Origin: Collybiopsis luxurians FD-317 M1
Lineage: Eukaryota; Basidiomycota; Agaricomycetes; Agaricales; Omphalotaceae
Length of the DNA stretch: 64,000 nucleotides
NCBI GenBank assembly: GCA_000827265.1
Contig: KN834749.1
Span: forward strand, 1,353,500 to 1,417,499
Reading direction: 5' to 3'
A program made the translations under genes and the position numbers. This document shows, one piece after another, positions 1-9,538 of this stretch. How positions within the stretch are numbered: position 1 is the first letter of the stretch; each line of letters begins with the position of its first letter. The notes under the pieces were generated by a model. That model was given only the letters and a program-made list of their open reading frames with translations, made no database searches and was not told the origin of the DNA.

Positions 1-291
1 AACGGACTGCAGCTCTTGTAGTACATTACACTCTTTTAACACACACGGACAGATACCATCGCATCGTTATCATTTTGGCCTAGTTAGCATAGCAATTGGC
101 ATATAGTTTTGTTGTTGCGAACATGCAAAGTTTTTGTTTTTTCCCATGGGAGCTAAATCAGATGATGATGATCACCTAAGTGTGGGAGAAAATCACGTCA
201 CTAATTGTGACATGCGTTACAGAACTTGGTTGAGTCGTTTTTCCCACCGACCACTTGCTTGCTCTCACCGTCTGGTTTTTTCCCAGCCAAA

Positions 292-2582
292 ATGGAGAGC
301 AACTTGCACTCGTTCATGTCCTCAACGGTTGCTCCCCCGCAGGCGAGGTCTTCCGTTTCCCCAGATTCTCCTGCCCCAGCTTTATATGTAACCATATCTC
401 GCTATAAATAAATTTTGGCCTCTGTTTCACGTCTTTTTTAACCTAGGCTCCTCCCTCAGTTTCCGGCTCGCCTCCGGGAAATCAGTCTGGTCCCAGTCCT
501 TCACTTCAATCCATCTTAGCTGCTTCGCACAAGGACGGGTCTTCTAACGGAAATTTGGCTCATTGGAATCCTGCGATGGGGATTCCAGAGGTTCCTCAAC
601 CTGTTTCTAATGTATGTTATCGATGTTTCTTTCCAACTCTTTGTTTCTGAAATCCATGAAGCCAGGGAAACGTAAATTAGATGATGCTGATAATGAAGAC
701 CCTCAGAACAAGATGCGTCGCGTTATTCGCGATGTTGCTCAACCTCCTCAAGATATGGCTGCTCGTGTTGTACCTATGACCACCGTGATATGTCTTCACG
801 CTGCTGTAGCGCAAAAGTCATATGGAAGTGAGAAGCGCTTCCTATGCCCTCCCCCTGTCGTCCATATTGAGGGCCCGATGTGGCATATGCGTAGTCAACA
901 ACTTTCTATGGCCGTTGTTTCCGAAACTGGTGAACGGTCTTTTGAGCAGAAAGCCCCCCTCGATAACAACATGACCTCTAGCTTTAAATTCTTGCACGTA
1001 ACTGGAACTGCAAAGGCGAAAAGCTTTCAGCTTTCTCTTGATATCGCCGAACCCCATCCTTCCGCCGTGCACAATCCAAATCCAGATGGACACGATTTAC
1101 CAGGGCGTATATGGGCGTCTTTCGACTCCGCTCCAGTCACCATTATTTCCAAACCTTCCAAAAAGACGGCCAAAACGAGAAATATCTCATCATGTATTCT
1201 AGCTGGAGGACCCGTATCTCTATTTAATCGCATCAATTCTCAGACTGTACGCACCAAATACATGACCATTGACCACGCTCAACTTTGTGCGAGTAATGTG
1301 GCGTGGTCGGCCTTTAATGTCAATGTTATACGACGCCCTACGGAGGCGCCAAACATCGGTACGTAGTCATGTGATGTGAACTTTGTGGCTCTCACAATGC
1401 TGATTCTTCCCATAGGTCCTCAGCCAGTCACATATGGATGCGAGATCGTCCTGTCGGATACGCAGTCTGGTATTTCAACGTCCCCGCTAGTTATCCGAAA
1501 AGTTGACAAAGGCCGAGTATCTCCCGACGATGGTGGTCCAGTCAGTCAGATGCAGAAGATTGCGTTGCAGCGTGTGAACCCTGATGGATCCCGGCATTAC
1601 TTGTCAGCCGCCGGACCAATCCCTGGAACGACGGGCGTCGTAGCCCCTCCCGCGCCCGGCATGTCTACTCAGGCAGGGACCCATCCCTTACTTTTTCAGA
1701 GTCCCCGCGTGAGGGAGGAAATCAAAGACGGAAGGCGTGAGCTGTCTGATGAAGTTGACGATTATCTTTGCTGGACGATTGTCGGCATCTGTGAGTGAAC
1801 AGGTTCCATGATGGTTTGACAATCTTCTAATCTTCCTTTCAGCCAAGTTTCAATACACATTCTTTGATTCGACTGGAAAAAATAGCCAAATTCCTGAAAT
1901 GCCGATTACACCTTTCCCCACATTATTCACTGCTCCCGTCTACCGGCAAGCTAACAACTCGATAGAGTTGACTGTCTCAAATTTCTTCTATGAAGATCCG
2001 AAGACACACCAGCAAGCAACCCTTGATGTTTTTCTGGGAAATTTAGGTCCATTACAGCGTAGGGTCTACCAAACTTCGCCCTCGGGCCCGATGGCATCTA
2101 TGCCGTTCGTTCAGCCTATTCCTGGGCTTCCGGATGCTGTTCCTTTGGATTCCTCGGGATCACCGACCCGTTATATGCCTTCTGGGCCCCTACATACTAT
2201 TGTTATGGTCGAGATGCCTCCCATCGCGGACATTATTAAGGCTTTAGAAGAGGATGCCCTGCCTCCAAGTTTGGAGCATTCAGATGGCCAACCTGCTGCA
2301 GATGGCTCTCACCCAGGAAGTCGGAATGGCTCTGGCCCTCCGCCGTCTATTGCCGGTCGCAGTCTTCCTCTGTTATTCATTCGAAGTTCTGATGGGGTGG
2401 GATACCATTCTGGTCGGACTATTGCTTGCGAGAACATGTTTCAGGGCCTCGATATTAATGGCCAACCTCCCCATCCTGGCACCAATATCGACACCGGCTG
2501 GCTCACTGCAGCCCATAATGTTGCGGAGAACGGTGGTCTTCAAGGCTTGCAGAACTCGGGGTGGACCATAAGAATAATGTAA
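292..2582 (+). CDS. CSL-family transcription factor (CBF1/RBP-J/Su(H)/Lag-1 type)
   Basis: Sequence-specific nuclear DNA-binding protein; fungal CSL proteins such as fission yeast Cbf11 and Cbf12 act in cell cycle, adhesion and lipid gene control, and fungi lack Notch. Reconstructed exons are 292-387, 447-611, 662 to about 1361, about 1418-1793 and about 1847-2582. The N-terminal 85 residues are Ser/Pro-rich. The Rel-like N-terminal domain carries CLHAAVAQKSYGSEKRFLCP, ISKPSKK and PVSLFNRINSQTVRTKYM. The beta-trefoil follows (VTYGCEIVLSDTQSG, ALQRVNPDGSRHYLSAAGP, DYLCWTIVGI), then the C-terminal Ig-like domain (FPTLFTAPVYRQANNSIEL, FLGNLGPL). The start at 292 gives a clean frame through the first two introns. 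Family assignment is very secure; the first two exons and the AAG acceptor at 659-661 are less certain. Confidence 0.9.
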
Positions 2583-2891
2583 CAGTAACTGTCAATATTC
2601 TCTTCCTCCGTTATTTTTTTCTTTATTGGCTCTTCAACCTGTACCCAGTATTCGTCGTCGTATCTGCTTTGAAAAGTTTTGATTCCTTTGTCTCTCAGTA
2701 TATACTGTATCGCGTGCGCTGTATTTTTTTTTTTTTCCTTTTTTACGATTGGGGACGAGGTTGATAAATGGATGAGCATGATCATGATAAGGCGCGCGAA
2801 CGTTTGAATTGTTTGAATGACATTTATTTTCTCACCCGAAATCAACACTTAGCGAAAAATCTTCTTCCTGACCATCATCTACCACTCAAAA

Positions 2892-5191
2892 ATGTTTGCC
2901 ACTGACGGTATCCGTTCTCAGTTGGAATGGTCATCTCACTTGAGCACTGTCGATGCTCCTGTTCCTACAGAGAGCACCAAGTTCATGCGCAAGGTGTGGT
3001 ATCATTGTTATGTCCAAGAGGAACTGAACCGATCTCCCTGGTGCGCCTTAGACGTCCATTATCGCTACGATCGGTATGGTGGATTTTTTTCTTTGCAAAC
3101 TCAAGACTTAGATCGTTACATAGGTCCAAAAACCAACAGCGTCGAAAAATTAGCGGAACTGAGACGTGCTGGTGTCAATGTTGGTGAGCATATCCGATCG
3201 CGTTGCTATCTTTCCATCTTCTCAAGCATCTCAGTGCGCATGAACTTTTCCCATGGAGAGTACTCTTACCACCAGAGTGTAATCGACAACACCAGGAAAA
3301 TGGTCGCTGGTTGGTTTTTTTTAACTTCCGTCTTCCTTCCTTTGCCTTTCAAGCTCACTAAGTCCGCAGCGGATCCAGACGGACGTCCGGTTGCGATTGC
3401 TCTTGACACCGTTAGTCTATCTTATTCTCGATCGACTTTGTCAGTCATGATGAATATTGTCATTTACAGAAAGGCCCTGAGATTCGTACCGGATTGATGA
3501 GAGATGGGATAGATGTGGGTAGCCGAGAATTCATACATTGAAGCGAATGAACCATCGTTCACAGATTGCGATCAATGCCGGGCACGAGTTCACCGTGTCT
3601 ACTGATCCGAAGTACAAAGACATTTGCGATGACAAAGTGCTTTGGATGGACTATGTATGTGAATTCATTGCTTATTGCTATGGGAGCACAGTATTTGACC
3701 TCGTATTTCAGGCGAATCTCTCTAAGGTTACTGCCCCGGGCAAGCTTATATATGTAGATGACGGTGAGTAACGTGCCTCTCCAATCCATAAATCTTATAG
3801 TAATACTTCGATGCGCGTCAGGTATTCTTTCCCTTCTCGTCCTTTCTATTGAAGGGACCAACATCCGTGTTCGATGCTTGAACAACGGCACGCTCTCCTC
3901 TCGCAAGGGCGTTAACCTTCCTAAGACCGACGTCGATCTGCCCGCGTTGTCAGAAAAGGATAAGAAAGATTTAGAATTTGGCGTCAAAAACGGCGTTGAC
4001 ATGATCTTTGCTTCGTTCATCCGTCGCGCACAAGATGTCAAAGATATCCGAACAGTCCTCGGTCCTGATGGTGCTAATATCAAGATTATCGTCAAGATCG
4101 AGAACGAGCAAGGTGTCGCAAACTTTGATGAAATTTTGAAGGAGACGGACGGTGTTATGGTTGCTCGCGGTGACCTGGGCATCGAAATTCCTGCTAGTCA
4201 AGTGTTTCTCGCTCAGAAGATGATGATTGCCAAATGTAACATTGTTGGCAAACCAGTCATCGTTGCCACTCAAATGCTTGAGGTGTGTCTTGAAATATGG
4301 TGTCTGGAGATGATTCTCATCTATTTGTTAGTCCATGACGGTAATGACAATCTTATACCTTGAGATAGATTGTTGACTCTTGTGCAGTATAACCCTAGGC
4401 CTACTCGTGCTGAAGTTAGCGATGTTGCCAATGCAGTCCTCGATGGAGCGGACTGTGTCATGCTGTCTGGTGAGACCGCAAAAGGATCTTATCCCGTCCA
4501 GGCTGGTTCGTCTATTACTCTTTCGGTTACCTGCCACATTGTATTAAACCGCTGTCTAGTCCTTATGATGGCGGAGACCTGCTTGCTTGCCGAATACGCT
4601 ATCTGCTACCCTCCTTTGTACGACGATATCCGTTCCATTCAGCCACGCCCCACTGAGACAACCGAAACTGTCGCTCTTGCTGCTGTTGCCGCCGCTTCTG
4701 AGCAGAACGCTAGCGCTATTCTTGTTCTATCAACTAGTGGTAACACTGCAAGGCTAATCTCCAAGTATCGTCCCAAGGTCCCCATTATCACGGGTATGGT
4801 ATTTTGTATGTTATGAAAATTTTGGCTGAGCGGCCGAACTTCTAGTCACTCGAAACGAACAAACTGCCCGTCAGATTCACCTTCATCGGGGATGTTATCC
4901 ATTCTGGTACCCTGAGCCCCGTGGTGTTCAGACTCATCAATGGCAAACTGATGTAAGTGGAATCATAATCTCCAGACACAGCACCATTTGTTCAGCGGTC
5001 GTTTGTAGGTTGACAACCGCATCCGATTTGGCATGCGCAGCGCCCTCGCCCTCAACATCATCACACCTAGATCCACCGTCATCGCCGTGCAAGGATGGAA
5101 GGGCGGTCTTGGACATACCAATACCCTTCGTGTTATTTCTGTGCCAGAATCATCTGCCGATCTGTCGCACGTAGAACTTGGGTCGATCTAG
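2892..5191 (+). CDS. Pyruvate kinase
   Basis: Catalyses phosphoenolpyruvate plus ADP to pyruvate plus ATP, the last step of glycolysis, in the cytosol. Motifs in order are [24 protein letters not shown], a long A-domain stretch with [63 protein letters not shown] and a C-terminal allosteric domain. The predicted length is normal for the family. At least eleven introns of about 47-60 nt interrupt the gene. Exon 2 is only 22 nt (3052-3073). A 9-nt exon at 4332-4340 supplies S-M-T between introns 4283-4331 and 4341-4387. Introns also occupy 2994-3051, 3074-3123, 3184-3234, 3310-3369, 3411-3469, 3515-3564 and 3655-3711. Stop is TAG at 5189-5191. The gene runs the same way as the upstream CSL gene. 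Confidence 0.95.
4332..4340 (+). other. 9-nt microexon of pyruvate kinase
   Basis: The three codons TCC ATG ACG (Ser-Met-Thr) are flanked by TAG on the left and GTAATG on the right. They join LE from the upstream exon (ending 4282) to YNPRPTRAE in the downstream exon (starting 4388), restoring the near-invariant pyruvate kinase active-site-proximal sequence. The neighbouring introns are 49 and 47 nt, normal for this genome. Skipping it would remove three residues without changing frame. Confidence 0.85.
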
Positions 5192-5325
5192 ATTTGGCGT
5201 AGTTTTTTTTTTCCTCCAAAAATATTCTCGCAAAAATGCATGTAGTATGATTGTAATAGCTTCGAAACGGTAACCGAAGTGCATATAGATAGAATGATAT
5301 AGAAGCACCTGGTCACGGTACCACC

Positions 5326-5644
5326 TCAGAATGGATGGAACTTTGCAGCGCCAACCTGCGATTCCGTTGGGTAATCCATGTCGTTTGAACTGGACCTCTT
5401 ATTGATACGATGATTCCGTCGTTTCTCAAAGTATATAGAGTTATACGTCTGCGAGGACGTTCGGAAACGTGTAGGCCCGCTTCATGGCTTTGTTCATGGC
5501 TTTGGATCGTGGATCGTGTCGAATCCTTGCGCTTCTCCGATCCTCCATACGCGATCTAGAAACTGCAGGCGAATCCATATTGTTTGGCTCGTGCAAGTCT
5601 AATGCTTCGGGTGAGGTAATTAGAAGAGACGACTGAACAAGCAT
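5326..5644 (-). CDS. Small hypothetical protein
   Basis: I do not recognise this family. From the ATG at 5644 the frame gives a basic, Arg/Ser-rich stretch (SRSRMEDRRSARIRHDPRSK, then KAMNKAMKRAYTFPNVLAD). A 49-nt intron with GTATAA donor and AAG acceptor then joins to a C-terminus ending KFHPF and a TGA at 5326-5328, giving about 90 residues. It has no signal peptide or membrane segment. An internal ATG at about 5575 is an alternative start. It lies tail-to-tail with pyruvate kinase and just downstream of the epimerase gene on the same strand. The consistent splice and the cluster of basic and amphipathic residues support a real short gene, but it could be 3' untranslated sequence of the epimerase transcript. 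Confidence 0.4.
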
Positions 5645-5700
5645 CAAGTCTTGAACCCCCCAGAATATTCTTTGTATGTATAATTACATTTGATTTTCCT

Positions 5701-6824
5701 CTATCTAGCTGCGACTTTTGCTAGGGCGGTGTTCACAGTGTTCTTCAGCAACTGAATCACTTCTTCAGGATTAGGAGCATTGAAAATAGCCGTTCCAGCG
5801 ACGATGACGTTACTTCCTGTATGTGAAGTCAGAGAATAGCAACGTGCTTGATCGGAAAAACACAGACCTGCATCGGCGCAAACATCGATGGTCTTAGGGC
5901 CAACTCCGCCATCGACCTCGATGTCCTTATCTGGGAACCTGGCGCGGAGTTCGGCAACCTTGGGTACGCAACGCTCTAAGAATTTCTGACCTCCACGGCC
6001 TAAGGGTCAAAGCTCGAGTGTTGAAATATATATGTCAATTACAAGGATACCTGCCTGGGTATACAGTCATGACGAGAAGCATATCTGCCTCTTTGCCTAC
6101 TTCTTCAGTGATAGCGGTAGACGGAGTATCTGGAGAGATAGCTACACCAGCTTTCATATTGCGGTTACGGATGGCCTTGATCAATGATAGTGGGTCGGCT
6201 GGAAATACGGATTGAGCTTCTCGAGACAGTTGATTGGAACATGAACAGACATGTTGCTTCGATGTGGAAACAGTACAGAGAGCCCCCCGCATCAGCAATA
6301 TCGTTTACCCACTGAGTGAGAGGGGGAAAAGGTGCTTTAGCCCACAAATATATTTTGAAGGTGTTTTGAGGAGGGCGATACCTTCTCTGGTTGGGCAACC
6401 ATCATATGACAGTCCATGAAGATATCAGGGATTCCTTTGTAAACGCAAGTGAGGATCGGGGCACCTATGCAGTAAACGAATATGTTGAGTTTCATGGTGG
6501 TCTATCGTTGAAGACACCAACCCATCGTGATATTTGGCACGAAGTGACTACAATCTACCCGTCAGTTAGATGATTGATCTGAGCTGGATCCAGCAAATAC
6601 CCATCCATCACGTCTTTTGCTAGACATTAGAGAGGAATCCGATTCAGAGAGAGAAAAACGTACCCATATGAAGCCACTCTGCACCTCCCTTGATCATACG
6701 TTTGCATTCTGCAGTCAGACTACCAAAGTCCGATGCAAGGACGCTGCACAAATAGTGCCATTAGTCTCTCAGTTCACGATCTCCGACACCTGATATACCT
6801 GGGAGATATGATAGCTTTGACCAT
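5701..6824 (-). CDS. RPE1: Ribulose-phosphate 3-epimerase
   Basis: Interconverts D-ribulose 5-phosphate and D-xylulose 5-phosphate in the non-oxidative pentose phosphate pathway, in the cytosol. Exons read N to C: MVKAIISP, SVLASDFGSLTAECKRM with WLHMDVMDG expected across the next junction, HFVPNITMG, GAPILTCVYKGIPDIFMDCH followed by MMVAQPEK, WVNDIADAGGSLYCFHIEAT, SDPLSLIKAIRNRNMKAGVA, MLLVMTVYPG, and finally DIEVDGGVGPKTIDVCADAG with SNVIVAGTAIF. The TIM-barrel metal and acid residues (H and D of HMDVMDG, H of MDCH, D of VDGGV) are all present. It has at least six introns. In HMDVMDG the residue before D reads M from GGT context and the exon border there is the least certain. The start at 6824 is the only in-frame ATG before SVLASDF. 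Stop is TAG (5701-5703). Confidence 0.92.
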
Positions 6825-7625
6825 TATTTGCTGAGATACCAGAGACAGTAGAAAGAATCGTACAAAACAATCCCGTAGCCGGCGGTCACACCGGCAACGT
6901 TTAGGCGCCCATATTCCTCACTTTATCGCTTCCCGACTTTGACTTGTCAAGTACCAAGATTGTCAATTATACCGTCCTGTGCAGTAAATAAGTACCTATT
7001 TAGTGGGTTCAATCATATTGCTCATTTATAGGACGCTCGAGAAACTTCTTTTAATAGTAGAAACACTTTGTGGAACTTCGCAAATACCGATCGCCTCTCT
7101 TTGAAGGGCTAGGATACATTTACGCAGTTCAGTATCGAAACCAGTTCCTCTAATTCAATCCAAGCATGCCGAGATTTTTGGAGTCCCTGGAAACGGGCAA
7201 TGCCCTACAAATTGTGCCCGTAGCTTGAGGTATTTCACCCAACACCGAGATATACAACGCTTTTCAGCTTTTTCATACATTTCTCGAATCTCGTAGCGTA
7301 GAGTCGGAAAAATGGTAGGGGTCACGGCTGAACATATGAAAGCATCCAAGTTGGAGGACTTAATTCGTTCTTCAAGTCGCAGTGCCTTCGGAGTCCGAAG
7401 CACATAAGCATGTTTTGGCTATGAGCTGCACTAATTGATGAGTAGCTAGTTTCTATTGCCACTGTCATCTTCTGACATGTGAGTATCAATTTCACAGCAT
7501 TGCAAGCCCGGTCAAGATAGTATAAATGCTTCTGCTGTACTTCATGCCTCTTTGCGCGGGAAGCCCCTAGCATTCCTTTCAGCTGGTCTGAAATTTTCAT
7601 TTGCATTCCAAAGTCAAGGATAAGG
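6825..7625. other. Intergenic region, no gene supported
   Basis: This 800-nt spacer lies between two divergently transcribed genes, so it should hold both promoters. Short frames on the minus strand (about 7155-7606) show no family resemblance, no coherent splice structure and no sensible amino acid composition. I see no tRNA fold or obvious repeat. Confidence 0.6.
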
Positions 7626-8726
7626 ATGACCAGAATCGCACATCTCTTGACTGCGCTAGTCTCTCTATCACTGTGTGTGGAAGCCTTATATGTTCCATCG
7701 TGGGAGGGGTACCCATATTTGTCAGACGGAGAATATGGGAATGATGATATTTGTGGGTGCTCGATTTGATTAGCAACAGTGCTTCGTCCTTACTGGATTG
7801 TCCTAGCGCCGTTTTCATCTAGCTACGGCACAACGTTCAGCGGTTTTGACCGCAATAAAAGCCCAGATGATGGTGAATATTGGATTTCTGAAAATGCTCT
7901 GAACTCTGATATTTATCGCCCTTTAGATCATAAACATCATAAACCATCCGAACAAAGCTCGTACCAACATGAACAGCATACTCGTATGTTATATCTCATC
8001 CGTTCGATCTAAAGCTTTCTGATTGAATCTCCGTTAGCTCAAGAATGGCAAATTTGTTCGTAAAATTACCTAGATATTTGTAATGTCGTATGTTCACCGT
8101 GTTTGACTGATCCAGACTCTGCAATTAACGTCCCAACATCGCCTGGAACAAAAGTCCACAAGGTATCATCTTCCCCTGAACAACTCGGCCCGATTTTCAC
8201 TCATTCGGAGGTGCCATCAATATCGATTCCAGGCCTCGATCTTTCAACGACAATCATCCATGGGCCAGATTTCAAGCTAGATACAGCCCATCTGACGTTA
8301 TGGCTAGCCAGCCCGAGTTCTTCCACGTTAGCGAGCACTGCAACGTCTTCGAGATCCACTTCTTCGTCAAGTATCTCGTCTGGTATCATCACATCTCCAT
8401 CATCCAATACGCCAACGACAGGAACAAAGAGCGTGCCAATGACTGGAGTTGCAGGCTCCTCGGCAAGTCCCATAGGACCAACATCGTCTCCCAGTTCCAT
8501 TACGTCCTCTTCCAGTTCTAGCCCAACTTTTTCCAGTTCCACATCCTCGGTAACTGCCACGGCAACAAAATTGTAAGTAATGCCCAATATGTTCGGCTTG
8601 CCAGTCTGACACAACACTCGGGACAGAGGAAACGCGTCTTTCAAGAATTTGACCCCGACGACCTTCCTAGGAAGATTAAGTTCAGTGACAGGCGGAGTGG
8701 TATTAGGGGTGTTTCTGATTCTGTAG
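7626..8726 (+). CDS. Secreted Ser/Thr-rich protein, GPI-anchor-like
   Basis: Probable cell-surface or wall protein of unknown function. Exon 1 (7626-7752) encodes a signal peptide, MTRIAHLLTALVSLSLCVEA. Intron 7753-7806 leads to exon 2 (7807-7983), an aromatic and His-rich segment. Exon 4 (8116-8572) begins SAINVPTSPGTK and carries a long Ser/Thr tract, likely heavily O-mannosylated. Intron 8573-8626 leads to a last exon ending SSVTGGVVLGVFLIL and TAG at 8724-8726, a short hydrophobic tail preceded by small residues as in GPI signals. Three introns are each 54 nt. Between exons 2 and 4 there is either one 132-nt intron or an 18-nt exon at 8038-8055; both keep frame. No enzymatic domain is recognised. 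The reverse strand has an open frame here only because of the Ser codons. Confidence 0.65.
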
Positions 8727-8855
8727 GTTCAATTTAGAGAAGTCTCGCTGGTTATCCGCGCTAGAACGCTGTAGCGGTTTCCAGAATTAAAGTCAAATAG
8801 AATTGAAACTTTTGATTGGGACAGTCTATGTATTGCCAACAAGATGAGCAGATAT

Positions 8856-9394
8856 TTACTCTTCCTCTTCGGAAAGGTTCTTCTGAGTCTATGAAGCTGT
8901 TTTCAATAATAAAAAGGGCATTAGAATTGACTACAACATACCTCTGGGTTGTAGAATAAACTATTTGGCCCCCAAGGGAAGGGTTTGCGGCGTACATTGA
9001 GATACTCGTAGGAGGGTGGGAAGGAAATATGGCCATCGTTTTCAGACCGTTCGTGTTCCTGATGAGCTTTGTGCTCCATTTCGATATTGTACACCCAAGC
9101 ACTGCACACCGCAATAGCAGGGATACAAACGTACCAACTTTCGGATTCGAGTGATCAGATCGAGTACAACTCGTTTAAAAAGTATCTACCTGATTTTACG
9201 CCAAAGGTCAGTGGTCTCTATGCTCGAGGTTAATTTCAATTACTTGGGGAAAACAGACAAGCATACTGACCGGCTGCGTGATGCTCTACGGCTTCAATGT
9301 TCGCCAAATATGCGTTCTTTCCTGGAACAGGCGTCTCTGTAGAGAAACGGCGTAAAGTGGGGGCAGTACGACGAGCAATGAGTCGGAAGGACAT
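8856..9394 (-). CDS. COX13: Cytochrome c oxidase subunit VIa
   Basis: Nuclear-encoded inner-membrane subunit of respiratory complex IV. It starts at 9394 with an Arg-rich mitochondrial presequence (MSFRLIARRTAPTLRRFSTE). A later exon reads TTDLWRKI, then across an intron SWYVCIPAIAVCSAWVYN, the single transmembrane helix. The family hallmark YEYLNVRRKPFPWG follows, then NSLFYNPE. The last exon is found by using the acceptor ACTCAG just before AAGAACC, giving KNLSEEEE and TAA (8856-8858). The total is about 124 residues, normal for the family. It faces RPN2 across a 144-bp divergent promoter. Confidence 0.92.
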
Positions 9395-9538
9395 AGTAGT
9401 TATAATTCGACCATGTGTGAGTCCAGCGATTCCTTCCGAGTTGAGTCATGTGACTCATGACATAATCTGATCACGTGATACATGGCTCATTGAGGACGAC
9501 GCGTAATCGCAAAGTCTTCATTTCTTTCCTTTATCCTC
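9395..9538. promoter_or_regulatory. Divergent COX13/RPN2 promoter
   Basis: Only 144 bp separate the two start codons. The interval holds TGAGTCA (9442-9448) and TGACTCA (9451-9457), an inverted pair of AP-1/Gcn4-type sites two bases apart, and the palindrome TCACGTGA (9471-9478), a bHLH/Cbf1-type E-box. These motifs are seen directly; binding is inference. No Rpn4-type PACE element was noticed. Confidence 0.55.

Noticed and set aside
7005..7030. B-box-like GGTTCAATC that might mark a tRNA gene
   Set aside because: No matching A box, acceptor stem or anticodon arm could be folded around it.
7155..7606. Two overlapping minus-strand frames of 80-95 codons
   Set aside because: No motif, no phase-consistent introns, and they lie where both flanking promoters are expected.
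8573..8604. 32-nt intron in the surface-protein gene leading to a basic C-terminus
   Set aside because: Shorter than any other intron here; the 54-nt alternative to 8626 is in phase and gives a GPI-like tail.
8201..8644. 147-codon open frame on the minus strand, acidic and Val/Glu-rich
   Set aside because: It is the antisense of the Ser/Thr-rich stalk of the plus-strand surface protein; repetitive Ser codons leave the complement open. No family or splice support.
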